DNA of 64,000 nucleotides from Oceanobacillus salinisoli (GCF_009733865.1 NZ_WOFB01000015.1:62001-126000); one strand, 5' to 3'. Positions 54,705-63,945 are shown, numbered from the stretch's first letter. A program made the numbers and translations. Notes: a model not told the origin generated them from the letters alone.

Positions 54705-55862
54705 ATGCATTATTGCCCCTACTGCGGTACAGCAGTACGTGAAGACGAATACTATTGTGTTCAATGTGGAAAAAAATTACCTTCTGATATAGATGCACGA
54801 TTTAAAAAGAAAAAACAAATTAATAAGTATTGGCTTCTTCCTCTTGCTGCCACTGTAATCATCATTGCACTTATTGGGCTTTCCCAGCTAATTTTACAAA
54901 ATAAAACCGCACAGGCCAAGGAACTGTACACTGAGGGGGAGCAAGAACTATTGGATGGTAACTATGATCAGGCTATTCAATCATTGGAAAAAGCGTTGGA
55001 GCATAAAAAAGGATTTAAACAGGCTTCCATTACACTGGATTATATTTATCAGGCTATGGATACGGAAAAAACAGTTCAACATGCAGAAGAATTAGCTGGT
55101 AATAAACAATTTCAAGACGCCCTTTCCCTTTTAAATCAAGTAGAAAACGAGTTGAACCACTATAATGGACAAGCTGTTAATCAACTGATTGACGATATTA
55201 AAAGTAAGCATGATTCGATAAAGATTGAACAGTTATATGATGAGTTAGATCAGGAACCGAATATTGACGAACTAAAAATTCTCTTATGGGATGCAGAGTC
55301 TATTGGGAAAGACGCCGAAGAAATTACAGATACTATACGGAACGAAATCATTGATTATTCTTTTTCAAAAGCGAGTGAACTTATAAGCGAAAAACAATTC
55401 ACAGAGGCTTATCTGTTTGTTGAAGATGCACTAAAATATGCACCAGACTCCGAGAAATTAAACAGCTTAAAAACCACCATTGACAAAGAAAGAACAACCT
55501 TTGAAACTGCGCAGCAGCAAAGGATTGAGCAAGCCATGAATATAGCACAAGCGGACCAGGAATTAAATGAGACAAATGCGATAGAACTAACTTCTTCCGG
55601 GATTGAAATAGATAACAATGGAAATTTAGTTGTCAAGGGTGAAGTAGAAAGCGTTGCGACCATTCCTATTCACTCTATTTTAGTAGAGTACTCTCTTCTG
55701 GGAGATAACGAGAAGGAAATACTGTCAAACGAGGTATTTGTCTATCCAGATACACTCTATCCTGATGAAAGCGGAAAATTTGAATTCACCCACTACGATT
55801 TAAACGTAAAGAAGGAACAGATGAAGCTTAAAGTTGACAAAATAACATGGTATACCGATTAA
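54705..55862 (+). CDS. Zinc-ribbon membrane protein with TPR-like repeats
   Basis: A 385-residue protein: zinc ribbon CPYC...CVQC (4-7 and 19-22), a basic stretch and one membrane span (about 43-62), then an extracytoplasmic helical region with TPR-like repeats (about 72-105 and 225-260) and a beta-rich C-terminal domain (about 290-385). The architecture resembles TcaA/YvbJ-type envelope proteins, but I cannot name it. It is 23 bases upstream of a membrane-bound protease gene, so the two are probably one functional unit. ATG at 54705 follows GGAGGTGA. Confidence 0.8.
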   Translation: MHYCPYCGTAVREDEYYCVQCGKKLPSDIDARFKKKKQINKYWLLPLAATVIIIALIGLSQLILQNKTAQAKELYTEGEQELLDGNYDQAIQSLEKALEHKKGFKQASITLDYIYQAMDTEKTVQHAEELAGNKQFQDALSLLNQVENELNHYNGQAVNQLIDDIKSKHDSIKIEQLYDELDQEPNIDELKILLWDAESIGKDAEEITDTIRNEIIDYSFSKASELISEKQFTEAYLFVEDALKYAPDSEKLNSLKTTIDKERTTFETAQQQRIEQAMNIAQADQELNETNAIELTSSGIEIDNNGNLVVKGEVESVATIPIHSILVEYSLLGDNEKEILSNEVFVYPDTLYPDESGKFEFTHYDLNVKKEQMKLKVDKITWYTD

Positions 55863-55885
55863 GGCATCCAAAGAGGTGAGCCAAG

Positions 55886-57022
55886 ATGCAAAAAAGATAC
55901 CCTCCTATTATAGTTACCACCATCATCGTAATCATTGGTATTATTGCAATAATTATGGTTTATAACAAATGGAGTGTACAAGAAATTACAATGAATAACC
56001 CTGTCGTAAGTAAGGTCACAGCAGATGATGACAGATTAAATTTAAAATCGATTATTCATGAAGCAGAAAAAAGCGTTATTCAAATTGAAGGTCAAAATGA
56101 ATTCAGTTCCATAACGGGATCGGGATTTCTTTATAACAATAAAGGAGATATTATAACGAATGCTCATGTTATCCAAAATGCTGATGTCATTAATGTTCGG
56201 ACCGCAAATGCTAGACTTTATCCTGCTGCTGTAGTAGGTGTTAGTGATGAGATTGATATTGCTGTTATTCGAGTACCACAATTAGCAAGTGAAAATTCTT
56301 TACCGATTCAAAAAGAAGACTTTGCTGATATAGGTGACGAAGTGATTGCACTGGGAAGTCCGCACGGCTTTCAAAATACGGTTACGCTCGGAATTATTTC
56401 AGGTACGGACAGAAATTTCTCAGTGGATGGTTTTGATTATTCCAATGTATACCAGATTTCCGCTCAAATCACCCACGGAAATAGCGGTGGTCCGCTAATA
56501 AAACGGGAAACTGGAGAAATCATTGGAATCAATTCGGTTGGCACACAGGATGGTACAATTGGTTTTAGCATCCCTATTGTTGAGGTAATTGATCAAATTG
56601 AACAATGGTCAAATGAAGCGCAAAATGATCAATTGCACTTTTATAGTACTTCAGACATCATTGATACACAAAAGCCAGACCTTTTTATTGAAGATGCAGA
56701 ATACCTGGTAAATTACTTCCTGGACAGTATTGCAATCCGAGATTATATTAATGCCTACACCCTATTAGGCAGTTCCCTGCAACAGGAAACATCCTATGCA
56801 GATTTTCGCGATATATATGTAAACATAATTGGTATTGATTACTCTAATACAGATAGTACTGCAATCGATGATGATTACATTCAAACCGACATAGAAATTA
56901 CAGTAGAAAAAAGACAGGAAAAAGATCAGGAAACAGTAACAGAGACGTTCCCACTAAGTTTTGACATTGGATATGAAAATGACCAATTAAAAATCCTTAA
57001 AATTAGAGAACTGGATCATTAA
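55886..57022 (+). CDS. HtrA-like trypsin-fold protease without PDZ domain
   Basis: The 378-residue protein has an N-terminal anchor (about 7-26) and an extracytoplasmic S1C protease domain (about 55-230) with the catalytic triad His94 (TNAHVI), Asp124 (EIDIAVI) and Ser200 (GNSGGPL). No PDZ domain follows; instead residues about 255-378 form a separate alpha/beta region that may be NTF2-like. HtrA proteases act in envelope protein quality control. ATG at 55886 follows AGAGGTGAG. Likely cotranscribed with the preceding zinc-ribbon gene. Confidence 0.85.
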   Translation: MQKRYPPIIVTTIIVIIGIIAIIMVYNKWSVQEITMNNPVVSKVTADDDRLNLKSIIHEAEKSVIQIEGQNEFSSITGSGFLYNNKGDIITNAHVIQNADVINVRTANARLYPAAVVGVSDEIDIAVIRVPQLASENSLPIQKEDFADIGDEVIALGSPHGFQNTVTLGIISGTDRNFSVDGFDYSNVYQISAQITHGNSGGPLIKRETGEIIGINSVGTQDGTIGFSIPIVEVIDQIEQWSNEAQNDQLHFYSTSDIIDTQKPDLFIEDAEYLVNYFLDSIAIRDYINAYTLLGSSLQQETSYADFRDIYVNIIGIDYSNTDSTAIDDDYIQTDIEITVEKRQEKDQETVTETFPLSFDIGYENDQLKILKIRELDH

Positions 57023-57127
57023 TAGATTAAATGGTTTTACCTTCATCCACCGACTGTTAGAACTACAAAGGCCATAACATAAGGCCCTAAACAAAATCAG
57101 ATGTTTGCTGGTTGTTTATCCCATGAT

Positions 57128-57160
57128 AAAATGCCATTCAGTTTTTGGATGGCATTTTTC
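57128..57160 (+). terminator. Terminator of the protease gene
   Basis: AAAATGCCAT pairs with ATGGCATTTT around an 11-base loop, followed by TTTTC. It lies about 105 bases past the stop. Confidence 0.8.
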
Positions 57161-57289
57161 ATGTTAGAAAAAAATCGCATTTGCCTCGTCTTTTAGGGAA
57201 TGTCGAAGTTTCCTTTATACTTGTACTTAGCACCCTAAAATTTTACTGCGTGGATAACTATATCACCAATTTTTTCACTTCCTAACATG
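57161..57289 (+). repeat. Repeat family C, degenerate copy
   Basis: TCGCATTTGCCTCGTCTTTTAG at the left and CACTTCCTAAC at the right match family C loosely, as does the inner CCTAAAATTTTACTGCG. It starts directly after the protease terminator. Confidence 0.55.
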
Positions 57290-57328
57290 CAAATGAATCA
57301 TTATCACGATACTGGGCCAAACGTCCAA

Positions 57329-57355
57329 ACACTTTAAGTTACGCTACATATTGTA
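57329..57355 (+). promoter_or_regulatory. Candidate sigma-K promoter of the YjcZ-type gene
   Basis: AC (57329-57330), 16 bases and then CATATTGTA (57347-57355) match the sigma-K pattern AC-N15-17-CATAnnnTA. The gene begins about 30 bases downstream. Confidence 0.6.
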
Positions 57356-57383
57356 TTATTGAAACATTTTGGGAGGTGAAAGC

Positions 57384-57503
57384 ATGGGCTATTGTGGAGG
57401 CTACGGATACGGCTATGGCGGCTATGGCTATGGCGCAAACTTTGCGTTAATTGTTGTGCTTTTCATTCTTTTAATTATTGTAGGCGCAGCATTTTATTAT
57501 TAA
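57384..57503 (+). CDS. YjcZ-type small sporulation protein
   Basis: A 39-residue peptide with a Gly-Tyr-rich head ([17 protein letters not shown]) and one C-terminal membrane span (about 20-37). This is the architecture of YjcZ-family sporulation proteins, usually made late in the mother cell and found in spore preparations. Its promoter fits sigma-K. ATG at 57384 follows GGGAGGTGAA. Function unknown. A 19-bp palindrome terminates it. Confidence 0.86.
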   Translation: MGYCGGYGYGYGGYGYGANFALIVVLFILLIIVGAAFYY

Positions 57504-57511
57504 ATGAATGC

Positions 57512-57549
57512 AAATAGCTTGTGCTATGAGCTCATAGCACAAGCTATTT
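57512..57549. terminator. Perfect palindromic terminator after the YjcZ-type gene
   Basis: The 38 bases from AAATAGCTTG to CAAGCTATTT are a perfect 19-bp palindrome, followed by TTAT on the plus strand. It can serve the convergent GGDEF-EAL gene too. Confidence 0.88.
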
Positions 57550-57587
57550 TTATGAAGGAATCTTCCATAGTGCGGATTTACGGACAG

Positions 57588-59216
57588 TTAAGCACGTGAT
57601 AAAGATGTCAGTAAAAAAGAACATTCAGCAGATGGCAATGGTTTACTAAAATAAAAACCTTGTATTTCATCACATTTTTCACTTTCCAAAAACTGTACTT
57701 GTTCCTCTGTTTCGACACCTTCCGCGATAACTTTCATATTTAATGAGTGTGACATCCTTATAATGGATTTTACAATTGCCTTATTATGATAAGGATTTTC
57801 ATTCATGAACATCTTGTCAATCTTTAATTTATTTACTGGAAAAAGGCTTAAATATTTAAGCGAAGAATAACCTGTACCAAAATCATCAATGGAGACTTGT
57901 ACCCCTAACTCACGAAGCCCTTTCAACGTTTCTAAGATTGATTCTTCATTGGACATGGCCATACTTTCTGTTATTTCCAAATCCAGGTATTTTGGAGCCA
58001 AATTTGCTTCCATTAATATATCCTTTACTTTTTCCACTAAATGTTTCTGATGAAATTGCCTTGCAGACAAATTGACACTTACCGTAATTGGGGAAAAACC
58101 TTGATCCTGCCATTGCTTATTTTGCCTGCAAGCCTCTTTTATTACCCAATCTCCAATATCGATAATCAATCCTGTTTTTTCAGCTAACGGAATAAACTCC
58201 AACGGCGAAATGTATCCTAATTTAGGATGTTTCCAGCGTAGCAATGCTTCCATTCCAATTAATTTATTCGTATGGATGCTTTTCTGTGGTTGATAATGCA
58301 GTTCAAACTGCCCTTCTTTTAGAGCCTTTCGCAAATTATTTTCCATAAATAGCATCTTTTTAAAATTTTCCGAGATGGATCGATCAAATAAACGATAATT
58401 GTTCCGATTCTCTCCTTTAATCGCATACATTGCTGAATCGGCATGTTTCATTAAATCGATTGGAGTTAGACCGTTCTCTGGAAATATACTAATTCCAATA
58501 CTAACCGAAACATAAATTTCGTTCCCATCGATATTAATAGGTTTTTCAAATTCTTTAATCAGTTTTTTTGCTAAGTTTTCTGCTTCATCCTTATCCGACA
58601 AGGTGTTTTTTAAGATAATAAACTCATCTCCACCATTTCTTGCTATAAACGTATCAATCTGCAGAAATGATTTAAAACGAGCACCACATGCTTTTAGTAG
58701 CTTATTCCCGAATGTATATCCAAAGGTATCATTGATTTCCTTAAAATGATTTAAATCAATGAAAAATACAGCAAGTAATCCATCATTTTTTTTAGCGGTT
58801 GTGATCGCCTCTGACAACATTTTCATAAAAAAATTCTGATTCGGCAAATCTGTTGTTTCATCATAATAGGCCATATATTCCACTCTTTTTTCATTCTCTC
58901 TCTTCTTGGTAATGTCCTCTATTCCATTCATAATTAAACAAAATACTGTTTCTGTAATCTTTACCGTTTTTACTTCTATCAGCCTAGGGGGGGTACTCTT
59001 CAGTTCTACAAGCGTTCGACCTGCTTTGGGATTGGTTACAAATGGAAAATCAATATATGCTCCAATCGACTGATGTAAATCCCCTGTATTCAATAATCGA
59101 AATGCTTTTTCATTCCCTTTTATAATTACTTTCTCCGTATTTACAAAAAGAATAGCATCACTTAAATTGGATAGTACCTGCTCTGTAAAAGGCAGTTCAA
59201 TTACTTTATCTGACAT
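57588..59216 (-). CDS. PAS-GGDEF-EAL protein, cyclic di-GMP turnover
   Basis: A 542-residue cytosolic protein: PAS-like sensor (about 8-105), GGDEF domain with an intact GGDEF (195-199), and an EAL domain with EALLR (about 323-327) and DDFGTGYSS near 425. Both cyclase and phosphodiesterase signatures look complete, so the net activity cannot be predicted. ATG at 59216 is about 8 bases after GAGGGGGG; the frame from 59240 lacks a site. Its start lies 24 bases downstream of the ktrD stop, suggesting cotranscription with potassium uptake. Confidence 0.92.
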   Translation of the reverse strand: MSDKVIELPFTEQVLSNLSDAILFVNTEKVIIKGNEKAFRLLNTGDLHQSIGAYIDFPFVTNPKAGRTLVELKSTPPRLIEVKTVKITETVFCLIMNGIEDITKKRENEKRVEYMAYYDETTDLPNQNFFMKMLSEAITTAKKNDGLLAVFFIDLNHFKEINDTFGYTFGNKLLKACGARFKSFLQIDTFIARNGGDEFIILKNTLSDKDEAENLAKKLIKEFEKPINIDGNEIYVSVSIGISIFPENGLTPIDLMKHADSAMYAIKGENRNNYRLFDRSISENFKKMLFMENNLRKALKEGQFELHYQPQKSIHTNKLIGMEALLRWKHPKLGYISPLEFIPLAEKTGLIIDIGDWVIKEACRQNKQWQDQGFSPITVSVNLSARQFHQKHLVEKVKDILMEANLAPKYLDLEITESMAMSNEESILETLKGLRELGVQVSIDDFGTGYSSLKYLSLFPVNKLKIDKMFMNENPYHNKAIVKSIIRMSHSLNMKVIAEGVETEEQVQFLESEKCDEIQGFYFSKPLPSAECSFLLTSLSRA

Positions 59217-59239
59217 ATAAATTCCCCCCTCGTCCCCCA

Positions 59240-60604
59240 TTAACCAATAATAATTTTTTCTTTTGGATAATGAAAATTACCATTTTTAGTATTTGACTTA
59301 AATATTAATAAAAATGTTAAAATACCTATCCTGCCAATGAACATTAAAATCATAAGAATGACTTTACTTGTCGTACTTAAGTCTGCAGTGATTCCCAGAG
59401 ATAAACCAACCGTTCCAAATGCTGAGGTTACTTCAAATAAAACTTCCATAAACGAAAATGGCTCTAACCTGGATATGGACAGGATAGAAATAAACAATAT
59501 AAAACCCGCCATTAAAGTCACTGTAACGGCTTTTGCCAAATCTTCTTCATAAATTTCCCTGTTGAAAATTCGAATGTTATTCTTCCCGCGGGCATATGTA
59601 ATAATATAAATGACGACTAACGCAAATGTTGTTGTCCTTATTCCACCTCCAGCACTGCTTGGCGAAGCTCCAATAAACATCAATAAGGACATAAAAAGAT
59701 GATTTTCTTCTGTAAGTTGATTGACATCCATCGTGGAAAGTCCACCACTTCTTGTTGTTACAGATTGGAATAGCGAATAAAAGAAGGACTCATGCCAACT
59801 CTTGCCTGAAAAAAAGTAATTCCTGTCTAATAGAAAAATACCTATTGCTCCTACCACAACTAAAATAAAGAATGTAAGTGATGTTACCTTCGTAAATAAA
59901 CTAAACCTCTGTGTTCTTCTAAAATCTTTTTTAACAAAGATATATTCCTTTACTTCAATTAGTACCGGAAAACCTATCGCTCCGAAAATAATAAGTAAAA
60001 TATTGATAAATTGAACAAAGTAATCATGACTAAACGGCTTTAATGATTCACCAGTGATATCAAATCCACCATTTGTAATGGCACTGATTGTTCCAAAGAA
60101 TCCATGGAGATAGGCTTCTCTTGCTGTTTGAAAATATTGCAGAAAGTAAGTTCCAAGCACAAGAAATCCAATCATTTCGATTATCAGCAGGACATATATA
60201 ATTTGTTTAATAAGACGAACCATTCCCTGGAAACTGGTTTGATTCTGATCCGTCATAATTAACCGTCTTTCTTTTAAACCTATTTTCTTTCCAATTAACA
60301 GCCATATTAATGTTCCAATTGCCATGACACCTACTGCGCCAAATTGCAAAATAATGGCCAAAATAATAATGCCAGTTGTATTCAATGTATCTGCAACGGT
60401 TATCGTACTAAGCCCTGTCACACTCACCGCACTAACTGCAGTAAATAAAATGTCAATAAACGGAATGTCTACTCCGTCTTTATGTGCTGCCGGTAAAGAA
60501 AGCAGTACAGTCGCAATGGTTACAGCAAGGATATAAAAAATAAATAAAATTTGAACTGGTGATAACTTATTCACCCATTTAACTTTTGAATAATATAATT
60601 TCAT
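59240..60604 (-). CDS. ktrD: KtrD/TrkH family potassium channel subunit
   Basis: A 454-residue membrane protein of the SKT family with four M1-P-M2 repeats. Filter-like loops are SAVSVTGLST, SAITNGGFD, SVTTRSGGLST and SAFGTVGLS. It is the translocating subunit of a Ktr system, most likely paired with ktrC at 39 kb, which matches KtrC/KtrD of B. subtilis; KtrB is the alternative name. ATG at 60604 follows a moderate AGGAGTTC site. It is upstream of the cyclic di-GMP gene. Confidence 0.9.
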   Translation of the reverse strand: MKLYYSKVKWVNKLSPVQILFIFYILAVTIATVLLSLPAAHKDGVDIPFIDILFTAVSAVSVTGLSTITVADTLNTTGIIILAIILQFGAVGVMAIGTLIWLLIGKKIGLKERRLIMTDQNQTSFQGMVRLIKQIIYVLLIIEMIGFLVLGTYFLQYFQTAREAYLHGFFGTISAITNGGFDITGESLKPFSHDYFVQFINILLIIFGAIGFPVLIEVKEYIFVKKDFRRTQRFSLFTKVTSLTFFILVVVGAIGIFLLDRNYFFSGKSWHESFFYSLFQSVTTRSGGLSTMDVNQLTEENHLFMSLLMFIGASPSSAGGGIRTTTFALVVIYIITYARGKNNIRIFNREIYEEDLAKAVTVTLMAGFILFISILSISRLEPFSFMEVLFEVTSAFGTVGLSLGITADLSTTSKVILMILMFIGRIGILTFLLIFKSNTKNGNFHYPKEKIIIG

Positions 60605-60706
60605 GATGAACTCCTAATATGTTGTTAGCCTACTTGGTTGTTACAGGTTAGATTTTAACACAAATGACTGTATTACTGTGTGTTAAGCTTTTCAAAACGA
60701 TGATTC

Positions 60707-61030
60707 TTATGTTCCGCTCTTATTATCAATCTCCCCTTTAAATAATACATTTATGTCCGTTCCAATATCATTAATCCCAATAATACTTGATTTAAACACT
60801 ACAGGGTCATTTTCTGTTTTAGTTATCTTAACTTGTATCATCAATTCATTTTCTTCCTTCAGTTTTTCAAAAAACGCTTTACATTGCTTGCTCACATAAG
60901 CTTCGATTAACCACTGATTTGGATATAAATCATCTTCTCTGTTAATAATCAACCCATCCAATAAAGGAATATCCTGCTGTCTTTCATCCACACTTAAAAT
61001 TTTTAGCATGATTAACTTAAATGTCTTCAC
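60707..61030 (-). CDS. YwpF-like family protein
   Basis: A 107-residue cytosolic protein starting MKTFKLIMLKIL, resembling the YwpF-like family of Bacilli; that match is by recollection of the N-terminus. Function unknown. The start is GTG at 61030, 6 bases after GGAGATGA. It is shorter than the roughly 136-residue B. subtilis YwpF. Its body has alternating beta-strand-like stretches. Confidence 0.62.
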   Translation of the reverse strand: MKTFKLIMLKILSVDERQQDIPLLDGLIINREDDLYPNQWLIEAYVSKQCKAFFEKLKEENELMIQVKITKTENDPVVFKSSIIGINDIGTDINVLFKGEIDNKSGT

Positions 61031-61206
61031 ACCGATTCATCTCCAAACTTTTTATAACTTACTTAATTAGAGTCTACCAAAAAAATAAGCTGAAAAACAT
61101 ACGAATTGTTTATAGAAACTGTTATTATATTAATATAAGCATCGTATCTGATATTATTGTATAATTTATCTGTTTCTAACAACAAATTATATAGGAGCGT
61201 TTTTTT

Positions 61207-61944
61207 ATGAAAAAGCGATTGGCTTTAATCATATTTGTAATACTTCTGTCCGGATGTTCGGAAACAACAGATCAGCCGGTCATTGAAAAAGCAGAAGATA
61301 CACAATATATGGAACAGACGGAACCAGTGATTGTGGAAGAGGTTATTGATGAAGAAGAAATGAATGAATTTATTGAATTTCAAGTTGACGAGGAAATATT
61401 AAGATTAAATTTGAAAGCAGTACCAATATTAAATGAATATTTATCTGGAGTTAATAATCTTTCTCAAGCAGTAAAACAAATGGGAATTGAAAAATTGCCT
61501 ATTGAAGGACAGGAGATTTACTTGATCGAGTTTTCATGTACGAACGATTTATGCTCTTACTTACTAATTAACCAGGAAAAAGACAAGCAATCTTATCTTG
61601 TTGCAGACTTAGCCAAATTTGAAAATGTATTTCCATCACCTAGTGAAACAAACATTATTTTGCAGTTTAGTCGAACAGTATCCACACACTTTCCGCTCGT
61701 ACACCACATTATTGTAGTTAATGTAGAGTCCTGGTCCACTCTGCCATTAGAAAATGAAATGAGCGACACTGATATTTTACATTATACATGGCCGTTTCAA
61801 ACGATTGAGTGGATGGATGAGGAAAATATATCCATTACCATACCTGATACAGTCAATTTAAATGATGAGAACACTGCTGCATTAGATGAAACCGAGCTAA
61901 ATAAAACAACAACAATAAAATTACATGTTCAACAAAACAAATAA
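61207..61944 (+). CDS. Uncharacterised lipoprotein
   Basis: A 245-residue lipoprotein with lipobox LSGC (Cys17), an acidic linker (about 25-60) and an extracytoplasmic domain containing a Cys pair (CTNDLC, about 111-116) that could form a disulfide. I do not recognise the family. It overlaps none of its neighbours and precedes nfrA by 13 bases, so the two are probably cotranscribed. ATG at 61207 is preceded by AGGAGCG. Confidence 0.8.
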   Translation: MKKRLALIIFVILLSGCSETTDQPVIEKAEDTQYMEQTEPVIVEEVIDEEEMNEFIEFQVDEEILRLNLKAVPILNEYLSGVNNLSQAVKQMGIEKLPIEGQEIYLIEFSCTNDLCSYLLINQEKDKQSYLVADLAKFENVFPSPSETNIILQFSRTVSTHFPLVHHIIVVNVESWSTLPLENEMSDTDILHYTWPFQTIEWMDEENISITIPDTVNLNDENTAALDETELNKTTTIKLHVQQNK

Positions 61945-61957
61945 AGGAGCTTATAAA

Positions 61958-62704
61958 ATGAACAAGACTATTGATACCATTTTAAGTCATCGTTCCATTC
62001 GGAAATTTAAAGAAGAAAAATTAACAACAGAACAAATACATCTGCTGGTTAAAGCCGCACAACAAGCATCCACCTCCAGTTATGTCATGGCATATACTAT
62101 AATCGGTATAAATGGCATGGAAACGAAAGAAGAATTAAGAAATATCTCCGGTCATCCACATGTTACAAATAATGGGCATTTATTTATCTTTTGCGCTGAC
62201 CTGCATCGTGTCCAGCTAATTTGTTCAGAGAAGGAAAAACAGCAAATGCAGGAGAGCATTGAAAGCACAGAACAATTCATTGTTAGTACAATTGACGCTG
62301 CCTTAGCTGCACAAAACTTATCGATAGCAGCTGAATCTATGGGGCTTGGCATCTGCTATCTTGGGAGTATGCGAAATGATATCCATCGAGTAAATGATTT
62401 GCTGCACCTTCCAGAACATGTCGTTCCTCTATTCGGTTTAGCTGTTGGTTATCCTGATCAGGAACCAGAAATCAAACCTCGCTTTCCATTAGATGTAGTT
62501 TATCATGAAAATAAATATACAGAAGACGTAGAACAGCGGAAATTCCTTGCCGATTTTGATGAGGAACTAAAAGAATATTATCAAAACCGTTCTGAAAACC
62601 GACGTATAGATACTTGGAAAGAACAAATGATTCGAAAGTATAAAAAAGCACAACGTATGGATGTTTCAACGTTTGTCCAAAATAAAAAGCTTAATCGACG
62701 GTAA
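61958..62704 (+). CDS. nfrA: NfrA-type NADPH-dependent nitro/flavin reductase
   Basis: A 248-residue FMN enzyme of the nitroreductase superfamily. It has SHRSIRKFK near the N-terminus, AAQQASTSSYVM for FMN phosphate contacts, the SMGLGICYLG segment and a C-terminal tail with RKFLADFDEELKEYY and ENRR. The closest recalled match is NfrA of B. subtilis, an FMN/quinone or nitro-compound reductase. ATG at 61958 follows AAAGGAGC at 7 bases. A family D hairpin lies about 50 bases after the stop. Confidence 0.9.
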   Translation: MNKTIDTILSHRSIRKFKEEKLTTEQIHLLVKAAQQASTSSYVMAYTIIGINGMETKEELRNISGHPHVTNNGHLFIFCADLHRVQLICSEKEKQQMQESIESTEQFIVSTIDAALAAQNLSIAAESMGLGICYLGSMRNDIHRVNDLLHLPEHVVPLFGLAVGYPDQEPEIKPRFPLDVVYHENKYTEDVEQRKFLADFDEELKEYYQNRSENRRIDTWKEQMIRKYKKAQRMDVSTFVQNKKLNRR

Positions 62705-62721
62705 TGATATTTTAGCGTAAA

Positions 62722-62807
62722 TGGCTGGGACAAAATGGATTAGCTAAAGAAAAATCCGAACTAAAAATTCAACATTCTTCAGTTAGAATTATAGTTCGGT
62801 TTTTTTC
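62722..62807 (+). repeat. Repeat family D, copy 2
   Basis: GGCTGGGACAAAATG and the hairpin between CCGAACT and AGTTCGG repeat the layout of 12904-12985. It is followed within 10 bases by a family C copy. Confidence 0.75.
62756..62807 (+). terminator. Family D hairpin acting as nfrA terminator
   Basis: CCGAACT...AATTC pairs with GAATT...AGTTCGG around a 16-base loop, followed by TTTTTTTC. Confidence 0.75.
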
Positions 62808-62814
62808 TTTTTAC

Positions 62815-62931
62815 ACGTTAGGAAAGTATAAAATTTTAACATGAAGAGGATTCGATGTAGTTAAAATTTTAATGTACCAAGTATAAGAAAAACTAACACA
62901 TTCGCTTAAGGACGAGCGAATGCGAGTTTTT
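62815..62931 (-). repeat. Repeat family C, full copy 2 (inverted)
   Basis: The reverse complement starts AGAAAAACTCGCATTCGCTC and ends AAATTTTATACTTTCCTAACGT, aligning with 6338-6450 over 110 bases at about 80% identity by eye. It begins 7 bases after the family D hairpin. The rest of 62932-63014 has no recognised feature. Confidence 0.8.
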
Positions 62932-63014
62932 CTAATAAGGCCCTTGTGACATAATCTTCTTTATCGTGAAATCATTCGCTTTTCGAACAGAGTGTTTTTA
63001 GTAATGTCCCCCCC

Positions 63015-63455
63015 CTAATTGAACATTAATTCTTCTACATGTTCAATATTAACCAGTTCTCCATTTGCAAGGAATCTTGCTTTGACATATAAATTACTTT
63101 CCCCTGTTTCTGATATTGGTACAGTAACAGATTCCTGATAATAAATATTCCCAGTTCGCATCATCTTAGAGACTAAACTTCCTGTAAAATCATGGTTTTT
63201 TTCATGTAACGAAAAAGAGACTAACGGCGTTTGGTGCTGTACCTCTATGGTTTGCTCTCCTATGTACTGCAGGGAGTGGTGCACCTCTACCCCACTAGTA
63301 GCCCTTTCCACTTTCATATGCAAAATAAAATCATCCACTTTTTTTTCAGCTACCTTTTCCTCATCTAATCTAGGTGTACTGTCCTGATTAGATATAAACA
63401 GAAAGCCTGTTAATACTAAACCTGCCCCAAATAACGTAAAAATCATTTTTTTCAA
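63015..63455 (-). CDS. Membrane-anchored extracytoplasmic protein, unknown family
   Basis: A 146-residue protein with an N-terminal hydrophobic segment (about 4-22) lacking a lipobox, an acidic/Lys linker and a beta-strand-rich domain (about 45-140) of the immunoglobulin-like kind. The stretch VHHSLQYIGEQTIEVQH somewhat recalls the BsuPI proteinase-inhibitor family, but the match is too weak to assign. ATG at 63455 follows GGGAGGAATC. It is on the strand opposite to nfrA. Confidence 0.65.
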   Translation of the reverse strand: MKKMIFTLFGAGLVLTGFLFISNQDSTPRLDEEKVAEKKVDDFILHMKVERATSGVEVHHSLQYIGEQTIEVQHQTPLVSFSLHEKNHDFTGSLVSKMMRTGNIYYQESVTVPISETGESNLYVKARFLANGELVNIEHVEELMFN

Positions 63456-63582
63456 TCTCGATTCCTCCCAAAAAATCCCTATATATAAGACGAAGGAACC
63501 CCTTCAAATGTTTCAAAATTTTTATATTTTTATTTTGATTTTTTTACATCCGTGGAAACGAGTCACAAGGAAAATAATAGTA

Positions 63583-63612
63583 GTATATTTTGCCCTCATA
63601 CATCGAAAACTA
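63583..63612 (+). promoter_or_regulatory. Candidate forespore promoter of the DUF1657 gene
   Basis: GTATA (63583-63587), a 15-base spacer and TCGAAAACTA (63603-63612) partly match the sigma-F/sigma-G pattern; the GG of the sigma-F -10 is missing. Confidence 0.42.
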
Positions 63613-63652
63613 CACTTGAGTTGATTATGATGTAATTAAAGGAGGGGTCAAT

Positions 63653-63856
63653 TTGACAGTTGCAACACAAGTAAAACAAACAATAGCAGGCTTAAAAAGT
63701 GCACAAGCCAGTTTTGAACAATTTGCTTTAGAAACACAGAATAAACAAGCAAAACAATTGTACCAATCTGCTGCACAACAAACACAGGCGATTGTACAAA
63801 GTGTAGAACCAAGAATGCAGCAAATCGAACAAGAAGAGCCTCAATATAAACAATAA
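63653..63856 (+). CDS. DUF1657 domain protein
   Basis: A 67-residue Gln/Ala-rich helical protein of the DUF1657 family, with the family start MTVATQVKQTIAGLKSAQASFE. Genes of this family commonly occur in spoVA-type operons (spoVA2mob), where they accompany a YhcN/YlaJ lipoprotein and spoVAC-D-E. Their role is unknown. TTG at 63653 is 7 bases after AAAGGAGG. The next gene also starts like an exported protein, which would fit that layout. Confidence 0.85.
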   Translation: MTVATQVKQTIAGLKSAQASFEQFALETQNKQAKQLYQSAAQQTQAIVQSVEPRMQQIEQEEPQYKQ

Positions 63857-63945
63857 CAATCGAAGCACATTAAAAATTGCTTCTAGCTAGAAAGAGGTTG
63901 GGATTAACCAGCCTCTTACATAATCTCAACAAAGGAATGAGGATT

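Noticed and set aside
54503-54706. 67-codon minus-strand frame
   Set aside because: It falls within the family F repeat.
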